Assembly (NCBI RefSeq): GCF_017741815.1 | Contig: NZ_JAGHMF010000022.1 | Coordinates: 26,732-90,731 of the forward strand | Direction: 5' to 3' | DNA: 64,000 nucleotides | Origin: Rhizobium sp. 16-488-2b | Lineage (GTDB): Bacteria > Pseudomonadota > Alphaproteobacteria > Rhizobiales > Rhizobiaceae | Shown: piece by piece, positions 7,687-16,378 of the stretch | Layout of the letters: each line of letters opens with the position of its first letter | Position numbering within the stretch: the stretch's first letter is position 1 | Position numbers and translations under genes: made by a program | The notes under the pieces: generated by a model | Database searches by the model: none | What the model was told of the DNA's origin: nothing | What the model saw: only the letters and a program-made list of their open reading frames with translations

Positions 7687-10672
7687 TGATGCGGCCTCCT
7701 TCCTTGTCAAAGAACACCATATCCGTCACCTCGACCGCGATCGTCTTGTCGGGCATCGGCACGTAGAGCGTCTCGCCCATGCGCTTGCGGCCGCCGGCGA
7801 CCAGCGCGAACGCGATCGACTTGCCGAGGTTCTCCGACCAGTAGGACGAGGTCACGTGACCCAGCATCGTCATCGGCTTCGGCTCGTTCGGGTTGGCGAC
7901 GACCTGCGCGCCCTCTTCGAGAACCAACGTCGGATCCTTGGTGACGAGGCCGACCAGCTGCTTGCGGCCTTCCTTGACGAGATCCGGCCGCTTCAGGCCG
8001 CGTATGCCGACGAAGTCGGTCTTCTTCTTGGACACCGCCCAGTTGAGGCCGGCATCCTCAGGCGTCACGGTGCCATCCGTGTCCTGGCCGACGATGATGT
8101 AGCCCTTCTCGGCGCGAAGAACGTGCATCGTCTCCGTGCCGTAGACACAGGCGCCGAGCGGCTCGGCGTTCGCCCAGACGGCTTCGAGAACCGACTGGCC
8201 GTAATCTGCCGGCACGTTGATTTCGAAGCCGGTTTCGCCGGTGAACGACACGCGGAAGAGGCGCGCCGGAACGCCCATGACCGTGCACTCGGCAACGCTC
8301 ATATGCGGGAAGGCCTCGTTGGAGATATCGACGCCTTCCACCAGCGGCGCGATGATCTCGCGCGCCTTCGGACCCTGCACGGCGATAACGGCCCACTGCT
8401 CGGTCACAGACGTCAGCCACACCTTCAGATGCGGGAATTCGGTCTGCAGATAGTCTTCCATGTGGTTCAACACGCGCGGCGCGCCGCCCGTCGTTGTCGT
8501 CACGTGGAAGCGATCGTCGGCCAGGCGCCCGACGACGCCGTCGTCATAAACAAAGCCGTCGTCGCGGGTCATGATGCCGTAGCGGCACTTGCCAGGCTTC
8601 AGCGTGTCCCAGGCGTTGGTGTACATCAGGTTCATGAACTCGGCGGCATCGGGACCGACGACCTCGATTTTGCCGAGCGTCGAGGCATCGAACACGCCGG
8701 CCACATCGCGCGCCGTCTTGCATTCGCGCGCCACCGCCTGGTGCATGGTTTCGCCGGCGCGCGGGTAGAACCACGCACGCTTCCAGTTGCCGACATCCTC
8801 GAATACCGCGCCCTGGGCTTCTTCCCACTGGTGCAGCGGCGTCTTGCGCGTCGGATCGAACAGCTCGCCACGCGAATGCGCGATCAGCGTGCCGTAGGTC
8901 ACCGGCGTGTAGGGCGCGCGGAAGGTGGTGAGACCGACCTGCGGGATCTCCTTGCCCAGCATCTCGGCGGCAATCGCCAGACCGTGCATGTTGGAGAGCT
9001 TGCCCTGGTCGGACGCCATGCCGTTGGTGGTGAAGCGCTTGATGTGCTCGATCGAGTGCATCCCCTCGCGCACGGCAAGGCGGATATCCTTGGCGCAGAC
9101 GTCGTGCTGGAAATCGATGAAGGCCTTGGCGCTGGTCTCCGGACCCGCCCCTTCCGCCGCACCGATCATCCCACCGGTCCACTGATGTGCCTGCTCGGCG
9201 GAGATGCTGATCTTGCCAGCGGACGCCTTGCCGGCGGCCTGCGCCATCAGCTCGCCGGCGGCCAGTGATTCCTCGATCGTGCGCTGCAGGTCGTCGGTGC
9301 CGTTGCAGGCGCCGACGGAGAGGCAATCCTGGGCATAGGTGCCGGGCAGGAAGCGCTGCGTTTCCGGCTCGAACTTCACCTTGCCGCGCGACTGCGAGAA
9401 CAGATGCACGGATGGCGTCCAGCCGGCCGAAACGAGCAGCGCATCGACCGCGATCTTGCGCGGCGAGCCGCCGCCGTTGCGGGCGACCGTCATCGACGAG
9501 ATGCGCAGCTTGCCTGAGGTGTTGACGACCGACTGGCCAGAGAGAACATCGATGCCGAGCGAACGGGCCTCGGCCAGAACCGCAGCACCCGGCGTCTGCC
9601 TGCAATCGACGATCGCCGCGATCTCGACGCCTGCGCGCTTCAGGTCGAAGGCCGCCTCATAGGCCGAGTCGTGCGCCGTATAGACGCCGACCTTCTGGCC
9701 GACGGTAACGCCGTACTGGTTGAGATACATGCGCGCGGCGGATGCCAGCATGATGCCCGGACGGTCGTTGTTCGGGAACACCATGTGGCGCTCGATGGCG
9801 CCGTTGGCGAGGATAACGCGCTTGGCGCGCAGCTGCCACAGACGCTCGCGCGGCAGATGGCGGCTGGGGTTGGCGACATGGTCGGTCACGCGCTCGGCAA
9901 GGCCGACGAAATTATGGTTGTAATAGCCGAAAGCGGTGGTGCGGGTCAGAACCTGCACATTGTCCATTGCCTTCAGAGCCGCAACCGTCTTCTGCGCCCA
10001 CTCGTAGCCGGAAAGGCCGTCGATCGTCACACCGCTATCGTAGCGCAGCGCGCCGCCGACATCGGCCTGCTCGTCGCAGAGGATGACCTTGGCGCCGGTC
10101 TGCGCCGCGGCCAGTGCCGCCGAAAGACCAGCAACGCCGGCGCCGACGACGAGCACGTCGCAATGCGCGTAACGGCCGGCATAGTGATCCGGATCGGCTT
10201 CCTTCGGCGCAACGCCGAGGCCGGCCGCGCGGCGGATGATCGGCTCATAGAGGCTCTTCCAGGCGGCCTTCGGCCACATGAAGGTCTTGTAGTAGAAACC
10301 GGCCGCGAAGAAGGGCGAGAGCAGGTTGTTGATGCCGCCGATATCGAAGGAAAGCGACGGGAAGCGGTTCTGCGATTCGACGATCATCCCGTCGAACACT
10401 TCCTGCACCGTGGCGCGCACGTTCGGCTGCTTGCGGGCAGCGTCGCGCGACACGTCGATCAGCGCGTTCGGCTCCTCGGCGCCGGCCGACAAAATGCCGC
10501 GCGGGCGGTGATACTTGAACGAGCGGCCGACCAGATGGATGTTGTTGGCAATCAGCGCCGAGGCGACGGTGTCGCCCTCGAGCGCGGTATAGGTCTTGCC
10601 GTCGAAGGTGAAGCGCGCGGTCTTGGCGGGCGTCAGGCGGCCCTTGCCCGATATACGGTTCGCAGCGCTCAT
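7679..10672 (-). CDS. soxA: Sarcosine oxidase, alpha subunit
   Basis: Large subunit (997 residues) of the heterotetrameric enzyme. The N-terminal region (residues 20-100) resembles a 2Fe-2S-type fold (FDGKTYTALEGDTVASAL). A dinucleotide-binding motif VVGAGVAGLSAALAAA lies at about 175-190, matching the NAD site of the family. The C-terminal 380 residues are a GcvT-like aminomethyltransferase domain (for example TGETGFEINVPADYG), which binds tetrahydrofolate and captures the formaldehyde equivalent. The start at 10672 overlaps the soxD stop by 4 bases, and its own stop overlaps soxG. Full length for the family with no visible damage. Confidence 0.97.
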   Translation of the reverse strand: MSAANRISGKGRLTPAKTARFTFDGKTYTALEGDTVASALIANNIHLVGRSFKYHRPRGILSAGAEEPNALIDVSRDAARKQPNVRATVQEVFDGMIVESQNRFPSLSFDIGGINNLLSPFFAAGFYYKTFMWPKAAWKSLYEPIIRRAAGLGVAPKEADPDHYAGRYAHCDVLVVGAGVAGLSAALAAAQTGAKVILCDEQADVGGALRYDSGVTIDGLSGYEWAQKTVAALKAMDNVQVLTRTTAFGYYNHNFVGLAERVTDHVANPSRHLPRERLWQLRAKRVILANGAIERHMVFPNNDRPGIMLASAARMYLNQYGVTVGQKVGVYTAHDSAYEAAFDLKRAGVEIAAIVDCRQTPGAAVLAEARSLGIDVLSGQSVVNTSGKLRISSMTVARNGGGSPRKIAVDALLVSAGWTPSVHLFSQSRGKVKFEPETQRFLPGTYAQDCLSVGACNGTDDLQRTIEESLAAGELMAQAAGKASAGKISISAEQAHQWTGGMIGAAEGAGPETSAKAFIDFQHDVCAKDIRLAVREGMHSIEHIKRFTTNGMASDQGKLSNMHGLAIAAEMLGKEIPQVGLTTFRAPYTPVTYGTLIAHSRGELFDPTRKTPLHQWEEAQGAVFEDVGNWKRAWFYPRAGETMHQAVARECKTARDVAGVFDASTLGKIEVVGPDAAEFMNLMYTNAWDTLKPGKCRYGIMTRDDGFVYDDGVVGRLADDRFHVTTTTGGAPRVLNHMEDYLQTEFPHLKVWLTSVTEQWAVIAVQGPKAREIIAPLVEGVDISNEAFPHMSVAECTVMGVPARLFRVSFTGETGFEINVPADYGQSVLEAVWANAEPLGACVYGTETMHVLRAEKGYIIVGQDTDGTVTPEDAGLNWAVSKKKTDFVGIRGLKRPDLVKEGRKQLVGLVTKDPTLVLEEGAQVVANPNEPKPMTMLGHVTSSYWSENLGKSIAFALVAGGRKRMGETLYVPMPDKTIAVEVTDMVFFDKEGGRING

Positions 10673-11010
10673 TTCGCTTCTCCTTCGAGCTGCTCATAGG
10701 TCTCGACGGGAGCATGGGGCGCGGCCGCAGCACCGATATCGGGCTTCGGCTCGCCGGCCTTGTACGTCATGATGAACTTGTCGCTGATCGTGTCGCGCGC
10801 CGCGTTGAAGAAGCGGCCGCATCCGTGCTGGTGGCGCCAGCGTTCGAAGATCAGCCCCTTCGGGTTGTCGCGCACGAAGAAGAACTCCTCGAACTGTTCG
10901 TCGGAGATCTCGGCGATATTGGTCGGGCGGGCGATATGGGCATCGCCGGCGCCGCGAAATTCGAGCTCGGAGCGCTCTTCCTGACAGTATGGGCAATAGA
11001 TAAGAAGCAT
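10669..11010 (-). CDS. soxD: Sarcosine oxidase, delta subunit
   Basis: Small subunit of 113 residues with the zinc-binding pattern expected of SoxD: CPYC at residues 6-9 and a later HQHGCGRFF segment. It also has the family motifs RPTNIAEISDEQFEEFFFVRDNP (positions about 29-51, split here by inference) and ERWRHQHGCG. It stabilises the complex structurally through zinc. It starts 12 bases downstream of the soxB stop and overlaps soxA by 4 bases (ATGA), so the subunits are translated in order B, D, A, G. Confidence 0.95.
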   Translation of the reverse strand: MLLIYCPYCQEERSELEFRGAGDAHIARPTNIAEISDEQFEEFFFVRDNPKGLIFERWRHQHGCGRFFNAARDTISDKFIMTYKAGEPKPDIGAAAAPHAPVETYEQLEGEAK

Positions 11011-11022
11011 GATGTCCTCGTG

Positions 11023-12276
11023 TCAGTGCGCGACGGCTGCGGCGGCGGCTTCGTCGATCAGACGGCCGGTGCGGAAGCGGTCCAGCGTCAGGCCGGCATT
11101 GAACTTGTGCGCCTCGTCGCGGGCAATGAGGTGCGCGAAGAGATTGGCCGAGCCCGGCGTCGCCTTGAAGCCGCCGGTGCCCCAGCCGCAGTTGACGTAG
11201 AGCCCCGGAACCGGCGTCTTCGACTGAATGGCCGAGCGATCCGGCGTGTTGTCGACGATCCCGCCCCACTGGCGCATCATCTTGACGCGGCGGAACATCG
11301 GGAAGAGCTCGCAGATGGCATCGAGCGTATGCGTGATGATCTGCAGGCCGCCGGTCTGGCTGTAGGAATTGTACTGGTCGGTGCCGGCGCCGATGACGAG
11401 CTCGCCCTTGTCGGACTGCGAGATATAGGCATGCACCGTGTTGGACATGACCACGCAGGGGAAGATCGGCTTTAGCGGTTCGGAGACAAGCGCCTGCAGC
11501 GGGCTCGATTGCAGCGGCACGCGCACATCGGCCATCTTCATGACCGTGGTGGTGTGGCCGGCGGCAGAAACGCCGACCTTCTTGGCGCCGATGAAACCGC
11601 GCGATGTCTCGACACCGGTGACGCGACCGTCAGGGCCTCGGCGGATGCCGGTCACTTCGCAATTCTGGATGATGTGAACGCCGCGATCGGACGCCGCGCG
11701 CGCATAGCCCCAGGCAACAGCATCGTGGCGCGCCGTGCCGCCGCGGCGCTGGAGAGCCGCACCGTTGATCGGGTAGCGGGCACTGGCGGAGATATCGAGC
11801 GGCGGACAATAGGCTTTCGCCTGCTCCGGCGTCAGCCATTCATTGTCGATGCCGTAGAGACGGTTGGCATGGATATGTCGCTTGAACGACTGCTGGTCGT
11901 GCACATTGTGCGACAGCATCATCACGCCGCGCGGCGAGTACATGACATTGTAGTTGAGATCCTGCGAGAGGTTCTCCCAGAGCTTCATCGAATGCTCGTA
12001 GATATGCATGCTCTCTTCATAGAGATAGTTCGAGCGGATGATGGTCGTGTTGCGGCCGGTATTGCCGCCGCCGAGCCAGCCCTTTTCGAGCACCGCGACA
12101 TTGGTGATGCCGTGCTCCTTGGCCAGATAATAGGCCGCGCCCAGGCCATGTCCGCCGCCACCGATGATGATGACGTCGTATTCGGCGCGCGGCTCCGGCG
12201 AAGTCCATTGCTTGTCCCAGCCCTTGTGCCCCCTGAGAGCCTCACGTGCCACGGCAAAAACCGAATATCTGCGCAT
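11023..12276 (-). CDS. soxB: Sarcosine oxidase, beta subunit
   Basis: FAD/FMN-carrying subunit that oxidises sarcosine, 417 residues. The Rossmann motif YDVIIIGGGGHGLGAAYYL lies at about residues 33-51, and the C-terminal motif NCGWGTGGFKATPGS is typical of the DAO fold in SoxB. The chosen ATG (12274-12276 on the minus strand) begins MRRYSVFAVAREALRG, the usual SoxB N terminus, and has AAGGAG about 8 bases upstream; the longer frame to 12540 is not family-like. It is the first gene of the operon; the 257 bases upstream hold no gene but should contain the promoter. Regulation by a glycine-betaine/sarcosine responsive activator is common in the family but no site is evident. Confidence 0.96.
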   Translation of the reverse strand: MRRYSVFAVAREALRGHKGWDKQWTSPEPRAEYDVIIIGGGGHGLGAAYYLAKEHGITNVAVLEKGWLGGGNTGRNTTIIRSNYLYEESMHIYEHSMKLWENLSQDLNYNVMYSPRGVMMLSHNVHDQQSFKRHIHANRLYGIDNEWLTPEQAKAYCPPLDISASARYPINGAALQRRGGTARHDAVAWGYARAASDRGVHIIQNCEVTGIRRGPDGRVTGVETSRGFIGAKKVGVSAAGHTTTVMKMADVRVPLQSSPLQALVSEPLKPIFPCVVMSNTVHAYISQSDKGELVIGAGTDQYNSYSQTGGLQIITHTLDAICELFPMFRRVKMMRQWGGIVDNTPDRSAIQSKTPVPGLYVNCGWGTGGFKATPGSANLFAHLIARDEAHKFNAGLTLDRFRTGRLIDEAAAAAVAH

Positions 12277-12533
12277 CCGCCTTGATCTCCTTGCGGGGAA
12301 AATCCCCTGTCGTCGGCCATACAAATCGCAAATCCAAATGCGGCACAACGTTTCTTTTGCGACGCCGGGAGGCTTTTGTTTTGACACGGCGCAAGATTGC
12401 TTGGGATGCGCCGCGAGACAGGCTGCGACATTTTCGCCGGACCGGGAATGAATAACCCATGTTGAATAGCAATGTCGTGATCGGGGCCCGGCTGACCTTG
12501 ATCGTCTTTCGAAGCGCGTGCTAGTCGCGCGGC

Positions 12534-12935
12534 ATGGCAAAGCTACTACCCCCGATGGGCCTCGGCCTTCTCAAGACGGGCCTCGCCCTTTTCGCGATCT
12601 GCGCCCTTTCGACCGACGCACTCGCACTCGATGGCAGAACGATCGCCCAGATCAAGAAGCTCACCCCGGTCGATCAGCTCGACCAGCGATGCGACATCGA
12701 AGCGATGGACCGGCTGCAGGCCGACAAGGTCATCTCCTACACCTTCTCGCATCCCAAGCGGACGGCGGTGCATGTCGATGCAGATGGCGCGGTGTTCCGG
12801 CGCAACGGCAACTGGTACCGCCTGTCCTATGCCTGCACGACGAGCCCCGACCACCTCTCGATCGTCGCCTTCTCCTTCAAGCGCGGCGCGATCATCGCCC
12901 ACAAGGACTGGACGCGGTATTATCTCTATCCGTAA
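12534..12935 (+). CDS. DUF930-like exported protein
   Basis: A 133-residue protein with a signal peptide (LLKTGLALFAICALSTDALA, cleavage near residue 31) and a mature domain that resembles the DUF930 family of Rhizobiales: LDQRCDIEAMDRL, VISYTF, a single aromatic-rich NGNWYRLSYACTT and a basic tail. The two Cys residues (CDIEA and ACTT) are conserved in the family and could form a disulfide in the periplasm. No function is established. It is divergent from soxB and convergent with the gene at 12945-13616, so it probably has its own promoter. Confidence 0.8.
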   Translation: MAKLLPPMGLGLLKTGLALFAICALSTDALALDGRTIAQIKKLTPVDQLDQRCDIEAMDRLQADKVISYTFSHPKRTAVHVDADGAVFRRNGNWYRLSYACTTSPDHLSIVAFSFKRGAIIAHKDWTRYYLYP

Positions 12936-12944
12936 GCGGCGGCT

Positions 12945-13616
12945 TCACCCACAGCTGGACTGCAGCGCCAATCGCGGCTCCGGAGCGCTTCCAGCAGGCG
13001 CAAATCCGACCTCGCTCCCCCGGTTGGGGGCACGAGTGTGGCCGGGATGGATGATGCCAAATCTGCCCAGGTATCTGAGGCCTGCGTAATAGCGTGAGGG
13101 CGGCGGCGAAACAGATGTCGCTTCCCCAACTTCGTCGGCACTAATGTAGCTTTGGGTGCGAGCCGCCCCGGGGTCGATCTTATCGTCAATCGGCTCGAAA
13201 CCTCGGTGCGAAAGCCGCTCCGCAAATGGCGTCAGCTTGGGAGTGAGGCGCTCGTCGCAGCTCGCCAAGACGGTGTCCTGCAGCGGCGTCACGAAGATGA
13301 GCTTGTAACCGGTCCCGATATAGTAGGTGTCGTCCGTCTCGCTGACATAGACGGCGGCCCCGGAATTATAGGGTTTCTTCCAGATTTCGATCCAGTCGCT
13401 CGATCCCACAGCCCACGGCCAGCCCTTCCGCTCGAGCGTCAGTCGTTGATCCATGCCCAGCCCCCAGGCCATGGTGTATGACAACACATATTCGTTCGGC
13501 TTGAGATCGATCACCACGGATCGCCGCGAGAAGACCTGCCAGGCGATGGCGCAACCAGCAATGACGCAAAGCGCGATCGTTGCTCGGAGCATCCCGCGTG
13601 TTATCGCGCGCCTCAT
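12945..13616 (-). CDS. Membrane-anchored protein of unknown function
   Basis: A 223-residue protein with one N-terminal hydrophobic helix (ATIALCVIAGCAIAWQVFS, residues about 12-30) after a basic start, so it is either anchored in the inner membrane or exported. The rest is a soluble domain with VVIDLKPNEYVLSYTMAW, an aromatic TDDTYYIGTGYKLIF and two Cys residues. I do not recognise the family. ATG 13616 is chosen because GGAGGCGAGGC precedes it; the longer frame to 13697 lacks this. The last 50 residues are Pro/Gly/Ser rich and could be poorly conserved read-through. It ends 10 bases from the convergent DUF930-like gene. Confidence 0.6.
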   Translation of the reverse strand: MRRAITRGMLRATIALCVIAGCAIAWQVFSRRSVVIDLKPNEYVLSYTMAWGLGMDQRLTLERKGWPWAVGSSDWIEIWKKPYNSGAAVYVSETDDTYYIGTGYKLIFVTPLQDTVLASCDERLTPKLTPFAERLSHRGFEPIDDKIDPGAARTQSYISADEVGEATSVSPPPSRYYAGLRYLGRFGIIHPGHTRAPNRGSEVGFAPAGSAPEPRLALQSSCG

Positions 13617-13747
13617 GCCTCGCCTCCTGTCCTTCCGATCCCCGACATCGGCAAAGCCGTCGGTTGCAATTGCCACTCCCTCGCCTAGCTTTCCCATGAA
13701 GTCCCGCCGCAGCCAAGCGGTGGTGCGACGAGAAAGGGAGGCAAGGC

Positions 13748-14014
13748 ATGTGCCGGAATATCAAACCCCTGTTCAATTTCGACCCGCCGGCAACGGACGC
13801 GGAAATCCATGATGCGGCGCTTCAGTTCGTGCGCAAGCTGAGCGGCAGCAACAAGCCGTCGAAACGCAACGAGAAAGCCTTCGAGGCCGCCGTCAAGTCG
13901 ATCGCGGCCTGCGCTAGAGAACTGCTGGACACGCTGGAGACCTCGCAGCCACCACGCGATCGCGAGGAAGTGGCCGCCAAGGCGCGCGCGAAATCAGCGC
14001 TCCGGTTCGCGTGA
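13748..14014 (+). CDS. DUF2277 family protein
   Basis: 88 residues beginning MCRNIKPLFNFDPPATD, the diagnostic N terminus of DUF2277. An all-alpha prediction fits FVRKLSGSNKPSKRNEKAFEAA and the following helices. Small cytoplasmic protein of unknown function, widespread in bacteria. The stop at 14014 is 14 bases before the following glyoxalase-fold gene, whose ribosome site overlaps the end of this gene, so they form a two-gene operon. Confidence 0.9.
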   Translation: MCRNIKPLFNFDPPATDAEIHDAALQFVRKLSGSNKPSKRNEKAFEAAVKSIAACARELLDTLETSQPPRDREEVAAKARAKSALRFA

Positions 14015-14028
14015 AGGAGGCAGGACGC

Positions 14029-14466
14029 ATGACAGTCAAGCGCATGGACAATGTCGGCATTGTCGTCGACGACCTCGACGAGACGATCGATTTCTTCCGC
14101 GAACTCGGCCTCGAACTCGAGGGCCGTACCATGGTCGAGGGCGAGTGGGCCGGACGCATCACCGGGCTCGGCGACCAGCACGTCGAGATCGCCATGATGC
14201 GCACGCCCGATGGCCACAGCCGCCTCGAACTCTCCCGCTTCATCTCGCCTGACATCATCGCCGATCACCGCGACGCCCCGGTCAACGCGCTCGGCTATCT
14301 CCGCGTCATGTTCGCCGTCGATGACATAGACGACACGCTCGAACGGCTAGGCAAACGCGGCGCCAGGCTCGAAGGCGAGCTGGTGCAATACAAGGACGCC
14401 TATCGGCTCTGCTACATCAGGGGTCCGGGCGGGCTATTGATCGGCCTTGCGCAGGAACTGGACTGA
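14029..14466 (+). CDS. Glyoxalase/VOC-family protein
   Basis: 145 residues with two beta-alpha-beta-beta-beta modules typical of the vicinal-oxygen-chelate fold: MDNVGIVVDDLDETIDFF at the start and LRVMFAVDDIDDTLERL in the second half, ending CYIRGPGGLLIGLAQEL. Possible metal ligands are His and Glu residues (QHVEIAMM; the terminal Glu is replaced by a Leu-rich end), so the active site is not certain. ATG 14029 has AAGGAGG seven bases upstream; a GTG at 14011 is less likely. Members include glyoxalase I, dioxygenases and resistance proteins, and the specific reaction cannot be told. Confidence 0.85.
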   Translation: MTVKRMDNVGIVVDDLDETIDFFRELGLELEGRTMVEGEWAGRITGLGDQHVEIAMMRTPDGHSRLELSRFISPDIIADHRDAPVNALGYLRVMFAVDDIDDTLERLGKRGARLEGELVQYKDAYRLCYIRGPGGLLIGLAQELD

Positions 14467-14524
14467 TGGCACGGCGGTCGATCTCGGCACAGAGCCGTCT
14501 GCGCCCTCAAGCCGGCCACTTCTC

Positions 14525-15448
14525 TCACTCTCCCGGCGTCCACCGCACCTCCGAAACCTCGCGCGCCACATCAGCAATCAGCGAGCGCAGCCAGCGGTGG
14601 GCGGGGTCGTTGCGGTGGCGGACGTGCCAGGCGAGATCGACGGGGAAGCTGCCGAGATCGACGGGCGCCGGCACGATCTTCAGCCTGGGGTCGGCCGCCA
14701 GGTGTCGGCAGATCAGCCTCGGCAGCGTCGCGCAATAGTCGGTAACCGCGATCATCTCCGGCACGGCGAGGAAATGCGTCACCGACACCGCCACCTCGCG
14801 CCGTAGCCCGCGCTGCTCCAGCGCCTGAAACAGCCCGACGCGCAAGCGGCCATGGGGCACGACGTTCACATGCCGCATCCGCTCGTACTGCTCCTTCGAC
14901 AGGCTATCGGAGACCTCGGGATGATCGGCCCTGACCACGCAGGCGAGCCCCTCATCCATCAGATGCTGCACCGCCAGATTGTCCGGCGGCTCGACGATGC
15001 GGCCGAGCACCATCGCCGTCGTGCCCGACATGACACCGGTCTCGATGAGGTCGTTGCCATAGGGCGTCAGCCGAAGCCGGATCCCTGGCGCCGTCTCGCG
15101 CAGCCTCGCGACGATGGCGGGCATCAGAACATATTCGACATAGCTGTTGGGCGCGATGGTGAAGGAGAGATCGGCCTCAGCGGGATCGAACTCCTGTTGC
15201 CCGAGCACCGCCCCATCGATCGCCGCCAGCGCGGTGGCGATCACGGGCGCCAGCTCCAGCGCCATCTGCGTCGGCTGCATCCCATAGCGCTCGCGCACGA
15301 ACAGCGGATCGCGCATGACGACGCGCAGCCTAGACAACGCATTGGAGAGTGCCGGCTGGGTAATGCCCAGGCGATCGGCGGCGCGCGTGACATTTCGCTC
15401 TTCCATCAGGGTCACGAAGACGGGCAGCAGATTGAGGTCGTATCGCAT
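14525..15448 (-). CDS. LysR-family transcriptional regulator (NodD-like branch)
   Basis: 307 residues. N-terminal winged helix: MRYDLNLLPVFVTLMEERNV, then AADRLGITQPALSNALSRLR, the DNA-recognition helix. The remaining residues form the periplasmic-binding-protein-like effector domain. The MRYDLNLLPVF N terminus is characteristic of the NodD/LinR-like branch. Translation probably starts at the ATG at 15448 (the frame extends six codons further). It is transcribed divergently from a short-chain dehydrogenase gene 121 bases away, with an inverted repeat between them, the standard arrangement for control of the neighbour and autoregulation. The inducer is unknown. Confidence 0.9.
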   Translation of the reverse strand: MRYDLNLLPVFVTLMEERNVTRAADRLGITQPALSNALSRLRVVMRDPLFVRERYGMQPTQMALELAPVIATALAAIDGAVLGQQEFDPAEADLSFTIAPNSYVEYVLMPAIVARLRETAPGIRLRLTPYGNDLIETGVMSGTTAMVLGRIVEPPDNLAVQHLMDEGLACVVRADHPEVSDSLSKEQYERMRHVNVVPHGRLRVGLFQALEQRGLRREVAVSVTHFLAVPEMIAVTDYCATLPRLICRHLAADPRLKIVPAPVDLGSFPVDLAWHVRHRNDPAHRWLRSLIADVAREVSEVRWTPGE

Positions 15449-15466
15449 GCAGTTATAATGCAGCAT

Positions 15467-15509
15467 GAATATCTAGGATCAAACAAATAAATTTCTGAAA
15501 TAGATATTC
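15467..15509. promoter_or_regulatory. Inverted repeat in the LysR/SDR divergent promoter
   Basis: GAATATCT (15467-15474) and AGATATTC (15502-15509) form perfect 8-bp arms separated by 27 AT-rich bases, in the gap between the divergent LysR and short-chain dehydrogenase genes. The wide spacing is compatible with two half-sites bound by a LysR tetramer. The assignment to this regulator is inference from position. Confidence 0.5.
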
Positions 15510-15569
15510 GAAGTGCATGATCCGTTCATCGAAGTCCAGCACAGTCTGGCTGAAACAAGGAGAACGATC

Positions 15570-16309
15570 ATGAGTGAGAACATCAAGGGCAAAGTCGTAC
15601 TCATCACCGGTGGCAGCACCGGTCTCGGCGCCGAGACGGCGCGCCATCTGGCAGCCAACGGCGCCCGCGTCGCGATCGCCGCCCGTCGCAAGGACAAGCT
15701 CGATGAAGTCGTCGCCGAAATCACCAAGGCCGGCGGCGAAGCCCGCGCCTACCAGCTCGATGTCGTCGACAAGAACCAGGTCAAGCAGGTCACCGACGCC
15801 GTGATCGCCGATTTCGGCACGCTGGATGTGCTGATCAACAATGCCGGATCATGCCGATCCGTCCGATGGCCGAGGTCAACACCGAGGAATGGGACGCGAT
15901 GATCGACGTCAACATCAAGGGCACGCTCTACGGCATCGCCGCAACCCTGCCCTTCTTCCTGGAAAAGAGCCGCGGCCACATCATCAACCTGAGCTCGGTT
16001 GCCGGCATCAAGGTCTTCGCGCCAGGTGGTACCGTCTATTCCGGCACCAAGTTCGCCGTCCGCGCCATCTCCGACGGCCTGCGCCAGGAAGTCGGCTCCA
16101 AGGTTCGCGTCACCTCGATCGAGCCCGGCGCCGTCGACAGCGAGCTCAAGCACAACACCACGGGCACCGCGCAATCGACCGTGCTCGATTTCTACAAGAT
16201 CGCCATTCCGGCAAGCGCGGTGGCCCGCGCCATCGCCTATGCCATCGCCCAGCCCGACGATGTCGATATCAACGAGATCGTCCTGCGCCCGACCGCCCAG
16301 GAATTCTGA
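15570..16309 (+). pseudogene. Short-chain dehydrogenase/reductase with a one-base frameshift
   Basis: The N-terminal half starts MSENIKGKVVLITGGSTGLG, with the NAD(P)-binding TGxxxGxG and later NNAG, and then runs out of frame just after NNAG near base 15847. From 15851 another frame reads MPIRPMAEVNTEEWDAM, the catalytic Ser (INLSSVAG), YSGTKFAV (Tyr-Lys pair) and IEPGAVDSEL. Together they make a complete classical SDR of about 246 residues. Restoring one C (GGATC to GGCATC) gives NNAGIMPIRP, the usual family sequence. Either a real single-base deletion that inactivates the gene or a sequencing or assembly error. The catalytic residues are otherwise intact. It is probably controlled by the divergent LysR. 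Confidence 0.85.
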
Positions 16310-16378
16310 TCTATATAGCAGTATGATATTGCCGCGGCTCGCCTCTCCGGAAATAGAGAGGCGAGCCGTTTCCGTTTC

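Noticed and set aside
7232..9268. Long plus-strand ORF of 678 residues antisense to soxA and soxG
   Set aside because: It is the GC-rich shadow of the sox genes: Arg/His/Ala-rich composition, no domain, no ribosome site, and the sox genes are unmistakable on the other strand.
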